Shown piece by piece: positions 21,368 through 30,749 of a stretch of DNA of 64,000 nt (positions within the stretch are counted from its first letter, which is position 1; each line of letters starts with the position of its first letter). The notes beneath the pieces were generated by a model. It was not told the origin of the DNA, searched no databases, and was given only the letters and a program-made list of their open reading frames with translations. Both the position numbers and the translations under genes were made by a program. This DNA is from Phocaeicola vulgatus ATCC 8482 (GTDB lineage Bacteria; Bacteroidota; Bacteroidia; Bacteroidales; Bacteroidaceae): positions 1,550,001 to 1,614,000 of the forward strand of contig NC_009614.1 of NCBI RefSeq assembly GCF_000012825.1, read 5' to 3'.

Positions 21368-21406
21368 AGGCTGTCTCAAATGCGGAATAACGTATGGAGA
21401 CGGTCT
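21368..21406 (+). terminator. Weak hairpin between susD and the sulfatase genes
   Basis: AGGCTGTCTC (21368-21377) can pair with GAGACGGTCT (21397-21406) over 10 positions with two G-U wobbles, followed by TGTTTGGTTTTT. Possibly a partial terminator that sets the ratio of SusCD to sulfatase. Confidence 0.45.
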
Positions 21407-21441
21407 TGTTTGGTTTTTAAACTTAGAAAAATCGAAATAAA

Positions 21442-22863
21442 ATGAGATTTCAGAAAATAGGATTGACTACTGTAGTGTTGTGTACCGTAGGAATACAACA
21501 GAGCTTTTCTATCGATATAGTTACAAAAGAAAAACCTAATATCGTGTTTATTTTGGCTGATGATTTAGGTTGGACGGATTTGGGTGTAATGGGCAGTGAT
21601 TATTATGAAACTCCTAATATAGACCGTCTTGCTACAGAAGGAATATTGTTTGACAATGCTTACGCTGCAGCCGCCAATTCAGCACCTAGCCGTGCTTGTA
21701 TGATGACAGGAATGTACACGCCACGCCATGGAGTATATACAGTTAGTCCTCCCGACCGTGGTGATCGTACCAAACGTAAATATATAGCTATTCCCAATGT
21801 AGAAGATGTCTGTGCCGACTTTGTGACTATGGCCGAGGCTTTGCAAGAACAGGGTTATCAGTGTGGTCATATCGGGAAGTGGCATTTGGGGGATGATGAG
21901 GACGGTACAGGACCCTTGTCACAGGGATTTATATGGAATGTGGGCGGTAATAGAGCAGGAGCTCCCTATTCTTATTTTTATCCCTATTGTCTGCCTGATA
22001 AAAGTAAATGTCATGTGGGATTAGAAGAAGGTATATTGGGTGAATATCTTACTGATCGGTTGACTGAAGAAGCTGTTTCTTTTATAAAATCTCATAGTGA
22101 AGGTCCTTTTTTCTTACATTTGTCCCATCATGCCGTACATACGGTTTTGCAAGCACCTGATTCATTGATAAATAAATATCGTAATAAAACTCCCGGTAAA
22201 TATCATAAGAATCCTATATATGCTGCAATGATTGAAAAACTAGATGATAGTGTTGGTAGGATATGCCAAGTTATTAAGACATTAGGAATAGCAGATCGTA
22301 CAATAGTCATTTTTTATTCAGATAATGGAGGTTCGGAACCAGTGACAGACAATTATCCGTTAAATGGAGGAAAGGGAATGCCTTATGAAGGTGGGAGCCG
22401 TGTGCCGTTGATTATAAGGTGGACTGGTAAAATAGAAGGAGGCATCCGTTCATCTGTTCCAATAACAGGAGTTGATTTTTATCCAACTTTTGTTACTTTG
22501 GCACAGGGTAAGATTCCTGCTAACTTAGATGGAAAAGATATTTTTACGCTTATAAATAATAATGAGACGGAACGTGATCTTTTCTGGCATTTTCCGGCTT
22601 ATTTGGAGTCTTATTTAAACGGGGGAAGAGATTTCCGTGCAAAACCTTATTCCAGTATTCGTTCAGGTGATTGGAAATTGATATATCATTATGAAGATAA
22701 GTCTATGGAACTGTTTAATTTGAAGAATGATCTGGGAGAATCACAAGATCTATCAGGTTCAAATCCTGTAAAACGAGGAGAACTTTATCAGAAACTGATG
22801 AAGTGGATTCAAGAAACTCATGCTCCTATTCCTGTGAAATTGAATCCTTATTATCGAGAGTAG
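21442..22863 (+). CDS. Secreted sulfatase, Ser-type (family S1)
   Basis: Alkaline-phosphatase-superfamily sulfatase of 473 residues that would remove sulfate esters from a sugar. It has an N-terminal signal-like segment (about 1-23), the metal-binding pair D40-D41 in ILADDLGW, and the core motif S-A-P-S-R at 80-84. S80 is the residue turned into formylglycine; in Ser-type sulfatases this needs the radical-SAM maturase anSME, not seen in this window. Further landmarks are GKWHLGD, FFLHLSHHAVH and YSDNGG (D of the metal site), with the usual C-terminal DWKLIYHYED strand. It lies downstream of the ECF-controlled SusCD genes, which points to a sulfated glycan as substrate. The sugar and sulfate position cannot be told from the sequence. 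Confidence 0.93.
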   Translation: MRFQKIGLTTVVLCTVGIQQSFSIDIVTKEKPNIVFILADDLGWTDLGVMGSDYYETPNIDRLATEGILFDNAYAAAANSAPSRACMMTGMYTPRHGVYTVSPPDRGDRTKRKYIAIPNVEDVCADFVTMAEALQEQGYQCGHIGKWHLGDDEDGTGPLSQGFIWNVGGNRAGAPYSYFYPYCLPDKSKCHVGLEEGILGEYLTDRLTEEAVSFIKSHSEGPFFLHLSHHAVHTVLQAPDSLINKYRNKTPGKYHKNPIYAAMIEKLDDSVGRICQVIKTLGIADRTIVIFYSDNGGSEPVTDNYPLNGGKGMPYEGGSRVPLIIRWTGKIEGGIRSSVPITGVDFYPTFVTLAQGKIPANLDGKDIFTLINNNETERDLFWHFPAYLESYLNGGRDFRAKPYSSIRSGDWKLIYHYEDKSMELFNLKNDLGESQDLSGSNPVKRGELYQKLMKWIQETHAPIPVKLNPYYRE

Positions 22864-22973
22864 GTGAATGATATTTTTTTCTTCTATAGCTTTGCAGCCT
22901 AGGATATTTTCTCTAAATTGCCGATGTTTATAGCAGGAGTAGTAATTATTAAATTCAGTAAAAAACAGAATAT

Positions 22974-24500
22974 ATGAAAAATCGAAACCTCTTTCTTTTA
23001 ACCAGTGGGCTGGCATTTCCTTTATTAGGTGCTTATGCCCAGAAAACCCCTAAACCGAATATCATTTATATAATGTGTGATGATATGGGGTATGGTGATT
23101 TAGGGTGTTACGGTCAGCCCTACATCAGTACACCGAATATTGATAATATGGCTAAAGAAGGTATGCGTTTTACACAAGCGTATGCCGGTAGTCCGGTGAG
23201 TGCTCCATCACGTGCGTCATTTATGACCGGGCAACATTCCGGACATTGTGAAGTACGTGGGAACAAGGAGTACTGGCGCGATGCCCCTGTTGTGATGTAT
23301 GGAAATAATAAGGAATATGCCGTGGTGGGGCAACATCCATACGATCCCGGTCATGTGATTATACCTGAAATAATGAAAGATAACGGTTATACTACCGGTA
23401 TGTTTGGTAAATGGGCAGGGGGCTATGAGGGATCTGTGTCTACGCCGGACAAACGGGGTATTGATGAATATTATGGTTATATCTGTCAGTTTCAGGCTCA
23501 TTTATATTATCCGAATTTCCTGAACCGGTATAGTAAATCGGCTGGTGATACGGCAGTGGTTCGTGTAGTGATGGATGAGAATATCAACTATCCTATGTTT
23601 GGTAAGGACTATTTCAAACGTCCGCAATATTCTGCGGATATGATCCATGAAGAAGCAATGAAATGGTTGGATAAACAGGATGGCAAGCAACCTTTCTTTG
23701 GTATTTTTACTTATACGCTTCCTCATGCAGAGCTGGCGCAGCCCGAAGATTCTATTCTGACAGGTTATCAAAAGAAGTTTTTTGAAGATAAAACTTGGGG
23801 TGGACAGGAAGGATCAAGATATAATCCGTCGGTACACACCCATGCGCAGTTTGCCGGCATGATTACTCGCTTGGATTATTATGTAGGAGAAGTTTTGAAC
23901 AAATTAAAGGAGAAAGGACTGGACGAAAATACCATTGTGATTTTTACCAGTGATAACGGCCCTCATGAAGAAGGAGGAGCTGATCCTACCTTTTTTGGTC
24001 GTGACGGCAAACTTCGTGGATTGAAACGTCAATGTTATGAGGGAGGTATCCGTATTCCGTTCATTGTACGTTGGCCGGGCAAAGTACCCGAAGGAACGGT
24101 CAATGATCATCAGTTGGCTTTCTATGACTTGATGCCTACATTTTGTGACTTGGCAGGTGTGAAGAATTATGTAAAGAAGTACACTAACAAGAAAAAAGAT
24201 GTGGATTATTTTGATGGTATTTCTTTTGCTCCGACTTTGTTAGGGCAGGAAGGACAGAAGAAACATGATTTCTTGTATTGGGAATTTGATGAAACCGATC
24301 AGATTGGTGTACGTATGGGAGACTGGAAGATGGTAGTGAAAAAAGGGACTCCTTTCCTTTACAATCTTGCTACAGATATTCATGAAGACCATGATATCGC
24401 TGCCGGACATCCGGATATTGTGAAACAAATGAAAGAGATTATCAGAACACAGCATACTCCGAATCCTCATTTCTCTGTGACTTTGCCTTCATTTGAATAA
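22974..24500 (+). CDS. Secreted sulfatase, Ser-type (family S1), second copy
   Basis: A different sulfatase of 508 residues, not a recent duplicate of its neighbour. Signal peptide about 1-22 (ending AYAQ), metal-binding D36-D37 in IMCDDMGY, and core motif S-A-P-S-R at 76-80 with S76 as the formylglycine precursor. GMFGKWAGG replaces the usual GKWHLG signature, so the His found in most family members is absent here, which suggests a distinct subfamily. Other motifs are YTLPHAE, FTSDNGPHEEGG and WKMVVKKGTPFLYNL. It starts 110 bases after the first sulfatase in the same direction and ends the PUL, with a strong terminator after it. The two enzymes probably act in sequence on one sulfated glycan. 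Confidence 0.93.
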   Translation: MKNRNLFLLTSGLAFPLLGAYAQKTPKPNIIYIMCDDMGYGDLGCYGQPYISTPNIDNMAKEGMRFTQAYAGSPVSAPSRASFMTGQHSGHCEVRGNKEYWRDAPVVMYGNNKEYAVVGQHPYDPGHVIIPEIMKDNGYTTGMFGKWAGGYEGSVSTPDKRGIDEYYGYICQFQAHLYYPNFLNRYSKSAGDTAVVRVVMDENINYPMFGKDYFKRPQYSADMIHEEAMKWLDKQDGKQPFFGIFTYTLPHAELAQPEDSILTGYQKKFFEDKTWGGQEGSRYNPSVHTHAQFAGMITRLDYYVGEVLNKLKEKGLDENTIVIFTSDNGPHEEGGADPTFFGRDGKLRGLKRQCYEGGIRIPFIVRWPGKVPEGTVNDHQLAFYDLMPTFCDLAGVKNYVKKYTNKKKDVDYFDGISFAPTLLGQEGQKKHDFLYWEFDETDQIGVRMGDWKMVVKKGTPFLYNLATDIHEDHDIAAGHPDIVKQMKEIIRTQHTPNPHFSVTLPSFE

Positions 24501-24517
24501 ATAGATTTTTTATTCTG

Positions 24518-24553
24518 ATATTCCTCAATCTATTCATTTAGATTGAGGAATAT
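24518..24553 (+). terminator. Strong rho-independent terminator ending the sulfatase PUL
   Basis: Perfect 15-bp stem (left arm ATATTCCTCAATCTA, 24518-24532; right arm 24539-24553), 6-base loop, followed by TTTTTTA. Confidence 0.93.
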
Positions 24554-24576
24554 TTTTTTATGTTCCATAAACCTGC

Positions 24577-24756
24577 TATCTTTGTCTCGCAAATTTAAAA
24601 ATATTCCGATGAGAATTTAAAACATTCATTTCCATACAACTATTTGTTTTTACGTTGGGACAGCAGGCGAAATAATTTCGTTTGTTGCGCAATAGTTGTC
24701 TTCTTATTCCAACTACGAACTTTTCAGTATTCATATTTAAAATTCTTAGAAAGAGT
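24577..24756 (+). promoter_or_regulatory. Promoter and long structured leader of the ABC-F gene
   Basis: TATCTTTG at 24577-24584 is a good -7 element. About 165 bases of leader follow before the ATG. It holds a three-codon ORF ATG-AGA-ATT-TAA at 24609-24620. ACAACTATT (24636-24644) can pair with AATAGTTGT (24691-24699), and the same TAGTTG can pair instead with CAACTA (24710-24715). Competing stems plus a mini-ORF resemble an attenuator; the function is inferred. Confidence 0.45.
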
Positions 24757-26349
24757 ATGTGTATACATGTACAGTCCATTACTTACATGCATCCGGATAA
24801 AGATGTGCTTTTCAGTAATGTCAGTTTTACTATCAGTAAAGGGCAAAAAGTAGCCCTCATCGGAAACAACGGTTCGGGAAAATCTACCTTGATGCGATTG
24901 ATAACTAAAGAGCTATTACCTTCTGAAGGACAAATTATATGTCCGGATATCCCCTATTCTATTCCACAGCATTTTGGTCAGTTTAATCATTTGACAGTAG
25001 CCGGGGCATTGGGAATAGAAAGAAAGTTATATGCACTTCATGCCATTTTACAGGGAGATGCTTCGATAGAGCATTTTACGGCTTTGGCGGATGACTGGAA
25101 AATAGAAGAGAAAGCGGTTGCTGCTTTGAATGAATGGGGGTTGGTAGGAGTACCTCTTTCCTATCCCATGCATTTGTTGAGTGGCGGTGAGAAAACAAAA
25201 GTTTTTCTAGCAGGAATTACTATATACTCTCCTGCTTTTATTTTGATGGATGAGCCTACCAATCATTTGGATGACGAAAGCCGTATCCGGCTGTACCGTT
25301 TTATAACTACTGCTGCAGCAGGGATACTGGTTGTCAGCCATGACCGGACATTACTCAATTTACTTTCTTCTACCTATGAGCTTACTGCAAAAGGTGTCAC
25401 TTATTATGCTGGAAATTACGATTTCTATAAAGAACAGAAGAAATTGGCTGTAGAAGCTCTGCAAACCCGGTTGAAGGAGAATGAAAAGCAATTACAAAAA
25501 GCCCGAAAGCAGGCACGTGAGGTAATGGAGCGTCAACAAAAGCATGATGTGCGAGGTAAAAAACAAAATGTGAAGAAAGGAGTCGGAAAGATGGCAATGC
25601 ATACATTCAGGGATCAGGCTGAGAAAAGTACTGTCCGTTTAGGAGATGTTCATGCTGATAAGATCCGTTTTTTGGCAGGAGAAACAGTAGAACTGCATAA
25701 AGCTTTACCTGATATGAAGGCGATGAAAGTAAATTTCAATTCATCTTCTTTGCATATCGGTAAGATACTTATCGTAGCTTCAAGTGTGAATTATTCGTAT
25801 GGAGAAAATCCTTTGTGGTCTTCTCCTCTTGAGTTTACCATCAAAAGTGGTGACCGTATTCATTTGAAAGGAAGTAATGGTAGTGGTAAAACAACTTTAT
25901 TGAGGTTGATAACCGGAAGTCTTGCTCCTACTCAAGGTTCTTTGATACAGGCAGAAGGGCTGACGTACGTTTATCTTGATCAGGAATATTCTATAATTCG
26001 TAATGATTTGTCGGTATTGGAACAACTTGCCTTATTCAATAGTGAATTGTATGATAATGAATTGAGAACGATTCTCAACCGTTTTTTGTTTCCTGTTTCC
26101 ACATGGAACAAGAAGTGTAGCTATCTGAGTGGAGGTGAGAAGATGAAACTTTCTCTCTGTTGTCTTATGGTGAGTGCACAGGCCCCCGATGTTTTTATTG
26201 TGGATGAACCTACTAATAATATTGATATTCTGAGTATGGAGATATTGACCGAAACTTTGAAGGATTATCAAGGCACTTTGTTGGTGGTGAGTCATGACAA
26301 CTATTTTGTGCAACAAATAAAGGCAGATAAGCAGATTGAGTTGTTCTGA
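24757..26349 (+). CDS. ABC-F family ATPase (ribosome-associated type)
   Basis: Soluble protein of 530 residues with two ABC ATPase domains and no membrane segments, the ABC-F plan of translation factors and ribosome-protection proteins. Start chosen at ATG 24757 (MCIHVQSITYMHPD), the usual N-terminus of this group; a TTG at 24682 would add 25 unrelated residues and lies in the leader. First domain: Walker A GNNGSGKST, signature LSGGEK, Walker B ILMDEPTNHLDDE. The linker (about 220-330) is rich in Lys, Gln and Arg and likely a coiled coil. Second domain: Walker A GSNGSGKTT, signature YLSGGEK, Walker B VFIVDEPTNNID. Both Walker B Glu residues are present. Whether it is a housekeeping factor or gives antibiotic protection cannot be decided; the long leader favours regulated expression. 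Confidence 0.9.
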   Translation: MCIHVQSITYMHPDKDVLFSNVSFTISKGQKVALIGNNGSGKSTLMRLITKELLPSEGQIICPDIPYSIPQHFGQFNHLTVAGALGIERKLYALHAILQGDASIEHFTALADDWKIEEKAVAALNEWGLVGVPLSYPMHLLSGGEKTKVFLAGITIYSPAFILMDEPTNHLDDESRIRLYRFITTAAAGILVVSHDRTLLNLLSSTYELTAKGVTYYAGNYDFYKEQKKLAVEALQTRLKENEKQLQKARKQAREVMERQQKHDVRGKKQNVKKGVGKMAMHTFRDQAEKSTVRLGDVHADKIRFLAGETVELHKALPDMKAMKVNFNSSSLHIGKILIVASSVNYSYGENPLWSSPLEFTIKSGDRIHLKGSNGSGKTTLLRLITGSLAPTQGSLIQAEGLTYVYLDQEYSIIRNDLSVLEQLALFNSELYDNELRTILNRFLFPVSTWNKKCSYLSGGEKMKLSLCCLMVSAQAPDVFIVDEPTNNIDILSMEILTETLKDYQGTLLVVSHDNYFVQQIKADKQIELF

Positions 26350-26362
26350 TGTTTTTATTTTG

Positions 26363-26419
26363 TCAAGTGCGGCATTTTTGTTTTAAATATAGAATTTGAC
26401 AAAAATGCCGCAGACTTGA
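26363..26419. terminator. Bidirectional terminator between ABC-F and GH3 genes
   Basis: Arms GCGGCATTTTTGT (26369-26381) and ACAAAAATGCCGC (26399-26411) are fully complementary; an outer TCAAGT/ACTTGA pair extends the stem past a 2-base bulge. The convergent genes end 13 and 20 bases away. Confidence 0.85.
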
Positions 26420-26438
26420 TTTATTTTATTCGGAGTTA

Positions 26439-29033
26439 TTATTGCAGTGTCAGCGTCTTTACTTGTAATTCAGCATCTTTAGAATTACCCCCTACCATTA
26501 TATCGAAGTTTCCGGCTATGGTGCGCATGGTATTTGTCTGCGCGTCCCACCATTCCAATTGTTTGGGTGTTAACTCTAATTCTACATTGACTGTTTTTCC
26601 TGCAGGAATTTGTACACGTTTGAAAGCACGCAGTGTTTTAACCGGTCCTTCCGCATCTTCTTGTTTTTTCAGATATACCTGTACTACTTCTTCCCCGTCA
26701 CGATTACCGGTATTGGTTACAGGAACAATAATTTTGGCAGTTTCTCCTACTTTAATCGTTTGCTCCAGTTTGATGTTACCATAGTTAAAAGTGGTATAAC
26801 TCAAACCATAACCGAATGGGAAAAGAGGATCACCTTTAAAATAACGGTAAGTACGTCCTGTCATATTATAATCTTCAAAATCAGGTAATTGCGTTATGTT
26901 CCGGTAAAAAGTAACGGGCAGTCGTCCGGCGGGATTGTAATCGCCGAACAAGACTTCGGCAGCAGCTTTACCTCCGGATTGTCCCGGATACCATGCTTGT
27001 AAAATGGCCTGACAATATTTGGTTTCGGGTTCCATGGCAATGGGTGATCCGGAAAAATTAACGAAAATAACTTTTTTCCCGGCATCACAGAGTGCTTTTA
27101 TCAATTCACGCTGAACAGCCGGAAGTTCGATGTCAGTACGGTCTCCTTTGCGGAATCCCGGTAAATTGACACCCATCTCCTCTCCTTCCAAACTTGGAGA
27201 TATACCGCCTGCAAATATAACTACATCAGCATCTTTCACTTTTGCTACCGTGTTTTTAATGTTGACTTCTTCTTTAAATCCAAGATCGAAATTCAACTGT
27301 GCATCTCCACTAAAGTATTGGAAGCGGATTTCTATATCGTATGGCTTGCCGGCTTCTGCATGCATGGCGTAAGCTTGTCCCCTGCCCCCATGTTTGTTGG
27401 TGAATTTCTTTACTTCTTCACCATTTATCAATAATTGTGTAGCTCCACAACTATAGAAGTTGAAAATAACCTCTCCTGTTTCCTGGGGGGTGAACACACT
27501 TTGATAGACGGCCGAGAAATCGGTCAGGTTCACACCGGGAGCAAATACGGTAGCTCCGGAAGTGCAAAGACGGAACGGTGTGGTAAGTTGTGCGGTGGCT
27601 ACCGCATTTCCTTCATATTCCTTGTTGTTCCAATAGCGGGCGGAGAATCCTGGACCTTCTTTAGAAGTACACTGGCTGAAAACGCTTCTGATTAATGAGC
27701 GCTCCACCCAGCTGCAACCTTGTTCATAGATCAGCTTGTCGTTCTCTCCCATGGCTGAGCGGATACCTTCCAATAAGGTGATCGTATGTTTGGGAGTACC
27801 GTTATAATTACCCCATTGCATCACAGAATCATTTGCGTTAGGTCCCATGACGGCGATGGTTTGTCCACCGCGTTTCAGTGGCAGGATATTATTTTTGTTC
27901 AGTAACAGCGTCATTGATTTGCGTGCTATATCTAGTGACAGGGAATCATGTTCTGCCGAGCAAACCACAGAATAAGGAATTTTAGTCCATTCCACTTTGT
28001 CAGGATCATCCATTTCCCCCAATTCAAAGCGTGCTTTTAATAATCGTTTTACGGATACATCAATGTCCTTTTCACTGATTAATCCTTTTTTAGCGCTTTC
28101 TACCAATGCTTTATAACTGGAACCACATTCCAGATCCGTACCGCTTAATACTGCGGCGGCAGAGGCCGATTCAGCATCCGGATGTGTTTTGTGTCCTTTT
28201 TCCCGATAGAAATCGTCAATAGCACCACAATCTGAAAGTACAATGCCGTCATATCCCCAGTCTTGACGGAGAATTTGCATCAGCAGGCGGTCACTTCCGC
28301 AACACGGATCACCTTCCAAACGGTTATAGGCACACATTACCTCCTTTACTTTTGCTTCTTTTACTAATGCTTCGAAAGGTACAAGATAAGTTTCATGCAA
28401 GTCACGCGGTTTGATATTTTCCGCATTGAACTCATGACGATTCCATTCCGGCCCTGAATGGACGGCAAAGTGTTTGGCACAAGCGTGTATTTTATCGTAT
28501 TTTTGATTAGCATCCATGCATTGCAATCCTTTTACCACATTTACCCCCATGACACTTGTCAGATAAGGATCTTCCCCGTACGTTTCAATACCTCTCCCCC
28601 ATCTGGGATCGCGATAAATATTGACGGTGGGTGTCCACATGGTCAGGCCTTGATACCGTTCGTAGCTTCCCGCCGCCGAGTATGCGGCATTTTTGGCCCG
28701 GGCTTCATCCGAAACTGCAGTATAGATGGTATGTATGGCATCGGGCTCAAAAGAGGCCGCCATGCCTATAGGCTGAGGAAAGACGGTGGCCAGTCCGCTC
28801 CGTGCCACTCCGTGCAAGGCTTCGTTCCACCAATTATAAGGTTTAATGCCTAATCTTTCGACAGGTTTGGAATTGTCCATCATTAAGGCAACTTTTTCTT
28901 CTAGAGTAAGTTGTTGCAATAAATCCTCTGCCCGTTCTTCGGGAGATAAACTGCTGTCTTTATAAGCCGGTTGATTGTTACAGCCGCTTAGCATCACAAG
29001 GGAAGCAAATAAATATAGAATTTTGTTTCTCAT
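26439..29033 (-). CDS. Glycoside hydrolase family 3 lipoprotein with PA14-like insert
   Basis: Periplasmic or surface exo-glycosidase of 864 residues. The start has lipobox LSGC (Cys at residue 18). The GH3 N-terminal barrel runs from about 30 to 330, with NWWNEALHGV, TMWTPTVNIYRDPRWGRGIETYGEDP and the KH motif in CAKHFAVHSGPE. The nucleophile is D268 in VLSDCGAI. The second GH3 domain is split by a PA14-like segment (about 462-590, FSARYWNNKEYEG ... YFSGDAQLNFDLG), and a fibronectin-III-like domain closes the protein. This layout and the NWWNEALHG motif are typical of beta-xylosidase and beta-glucosidase-like members; specificity is not certain. It has its own -7 element TATTTTTG (minus strand, 29072-29065) and is not in an operon with a SusCD pair. 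Confidence 0.92.
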   Translation of the reverse strand: MRNKILYLFASLVMLSGCNNQPAYKDSSLSPEERAEDLLQQLTLEEKVALMMDNSKPVERLGIKPYNWWNEALHGVARSGLATVFPQPIGMAASFEPDAIHTIYTAVSDEARAKNAAYSAAGSYERYQGLTMWTPTVNIYRDPRWGRGIETYGEDPYLTSVMGVNVVKGLQCMDANQKYDKIHACAKHFAVHSGPEWNRHEFNAENIKPRDLHETYLVPFEALVKEAKVKEVMCAYNRLEGDPCCGSDRLLMQILRQDWGYDGIVLSDCGAIDDFYREKGHKTHPDAESASAAAVLSGTDLECGSSYKALVESAKKGLISEKDIDVSVKRLLKARFELGEMDDPDKVEWTKIPYSVVCSAEHDSLSLDIARKSMTLLLNKNNILPLKRGGQTIAVMGPNANDSVMQWGNYNGTPKHTITLLEGIRSAMGENDKLIYEQGCSWVERSLIRSVFSQCTSKEGPGFSARYWNNKEYEGNAVATAQLTTPFRLCTSGATVFAPGVNLTDFSAVYQSVFTPQETGEVIFNFYSCGATQLLINGEEVKKFTNKHGGRGQAYAMHAEAGKPYDIEIRFQYFSGDAQLNFDLGFKEEVNIKNTVAKVKDADVVIFAGGISPSLEGEEMGVNLPGFRKGDRTDIELPAVQRELIKALCDAGKKVIFVNFSGSPIAMEPETKYCQAILQAWYPGQSGGKAAAEVLFGDYNPAGRLPVTFYRNITQLPDFEDYNMTGRTYRYFKGDPLFPFGYGLSYTTFNYGNIKLEQTIKVGETAKIIVPVTNTGNRDGEEVVQVYLKKQEDAEGPVKTLRAFKRVQIPAGKTVNVELELTPKQLEWWDAQTNTMRTIAGNFDIMVGGNSKDAELQVKTLTLQ

Positions 29034-29161
29034 AGTAAAATGGTAAAAATGATTAGTTACACGGCAAAAATAGAATAATTGTGAAAAAAGTCCGTGTATT
29101 TTTTGATTAAAAAGGTGGAAGATATTGTTTTTTATACAAAAAGGTGGGATAGATATAAAAA

Positions 29162-29195
29162 GTTTCCGGCCGGATACATCGTACCGACCGGAAAC
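29162..29195 (-). terminator. Terminator of the CoA-transferase transcript
   Basis: GTTTCCGGCCGG (29162-29173) pairs with CCGACCGGAAAC (29184-29195) with one mismatch; read on the minus strand the stem is followed by CTTTTTATATC. Confidence 0.85.
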
Positions 29196-29218
29196 GTATG
29201 AGATACAGCAAATAATGA

Positions 29219-30712
29219 CTATTTATATTCTGCCCAATCTATCAGGCGCATATCCCCTTTCTTGGCCAGCGTATCATGCATAGCCAATGCAGCCGGAATA
29301 CAATGAGGAGTTTGTCCTTTGGAAGACATTTTTACATAATCCCAAAGAATGTTCTTATAATCCGGATGTGCACAATTTTCGATGATAGCCTTGGCGCGTT
29401 CTACCGGGCTCTTGCCGCGTAAGTCGGCAACACCTTGTTCAGTAATAAGGATATTGACATCGTGTTCACTGTGATCTTCGTGAGAAACCATAGGAACGAT
29501 GGCACTGATTTTTCCTTCTTTTGCCACAGACGGGCAAGTAAAGATGGAAATATAGGCATTGCGGGTAAAGTCACCTGAGCCACCAATACCATTCATCATT
29601 TTGGTGCCGCTGATGTGAGTAGAATTTACATTACCGTAAATATCTGCTTCGATGGCTGTATTGATAGATATAACACCAAGACGACGGATAATTTCCGGGT
29701 TGTTTGAGATTTCAGACGGACGCATGACCAGTTTGTCACGGAAGAAGTCGATATCATCATAAATACCTTGCAGACATTCGTTGGTGACAGTCAATGAACA
29801 GGTACTTCCAAATTTTACACGTCCCTGGCGAATCAGGTCCACCACTGCGTCTTGTAATACTTCCGTATACATTTCGAAGGCGGGAATTGTTTTGTCTCGT
29901 CCCAAAGCACCCAATACGGCATTAGCAATGTTACCTACTCCACTCTGTAATGGCAGGAAGCTTGCAGGAATAATACCCCGTTTCATGTCAGCTGCCAGGA
30001 AGTCGGCAACATTTTGTCCAATCTGGTCGGTGATAGGATCCGGTGCGGTAAATGAACGGGCCTGGTCAGGGGTGTTTACTTCCACTACGCCGATGATTTT
30101 TTTCGGGTCTACCTGTACATAAGGCAGACCGATACGGTCGCTGGGTTTGTAAATAGGAATTTCACGACGGTAAGGCGGGTCAAGCGGTTCATAAACATCG
30201 TGCAGGCCCATACCGTTTTTACTGTGGGCAGCGTTCAATTCGATGATCACTTTATCTGCCAGACGTGCAATAGTCGGTGCAATTCCACCGGCGGCTGTCA
30301 GATAAACTTTGCCGTCGGGAGTGATTTCACACGCTTCCAGAATAGCGACATCTACTTTACCCATGAACCCGTAACGTACCTCCTGTGCCATTTGTGACAG
30401 ATGGATATCGTTGTATGCTATTTCGCCGTTATTTACGGCTTTTCGGAAATCGGGGTTGGTTGTGTAAGGAGCACGGTAACGGATTGCCTTGACCCTGGAT
30501 AAGATGCCGTCTGTAGCATCTCCTGTAGAAGCACCGGTAAAGATACTAATTTGAAAAGGGTTACCTTTGGCATGTTCTTCTTCTGCTATTTTTGCGACTT
30601 CGGGTGTTACGGCTTTCGGTGTTCCTGCCGGAGTAAAGCCGCTGAGTCCAATGTTGTAGCCATGCTTGATATAGCTGGCTGCTTCGGCTGCGGAAATAAT
30701 ATTAAATCCCAT
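29219..30712 (-). CDS. Acetyl-CoA hydrolase/transferase family protein (probable succinate/propionate CoA-transferase)
   Basis: Cytosolic family I CoA-transferase of 497 residues. Start placed at ATG 30712 (MGFNIISAAEAASYIKHG); the frame runs on to 30790 but the added 26 residues are Asn-rich and come from a leader. The glycine-rich CoA-binding loops GLSGFTPAGTPKAV and SGVGNIANAVLGALG are present, and E284 in MYTEVLQD is the probable glutamate that carries the acyl-CoA intermediate. The C-terminal domain has GIGGSGDFTRNAY and ITEQGVADLRGKSPVERAKAII. In this group the reaction moves CoA between succinate, acetate or propionate, fitting the succinate-propionate fermentation of Bacteroidales. 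The preferred substrate is inference. It follows a small membrane protein gene by 37 bases and probably shares its promoter. Confidence 0.88.
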   Translation of the reverse strand: MGFNIISAAEAASYIKHGYNIGLSGFTPAGTPKAVTPEVAKIAEEEHAKGNPFQISIFTGASTGDATDGILSRVKAIRYRAPYTTNPDFRKAVNNGEIAYNDIHLSQMAQEVRYGFMGKVDVAILEACEITPDGKVYLTAAGGIAPTIARLADKVIIELNAAHSKNGMGLHDVYEPLDPPYRREIPIYKPSDRIGLPYVQVDPKKIIGVVEVNTPDQARSFTAPDPITDQIGQNVADFLAADMKRGIIPASFLPLQSGVGNIANAVLGALGRDKTIPAFEMYTEVLQDAVVDLIRQGRVKFGSTCSLTVTNECLQGIYDDIDFFRDKLVMRPSEISNNPEIIRRLGVISINTAIEADIYGNVNSTHISGTKMMNGIGGSGDFTRNAYISIFTCPSVAKEGKISAIVPMVSHEDHSEHDVNILITEQGVADLRGKSPVERAKAIIENCAHPDYKNILWDYVKMSSKGQTPHCIPAALAMHDTLAKKGDMRLIDWAEYK

Positions 30713-30749
30713 GATATTCAATGTGTTATTCTTATTAGTATAGTTGTTA

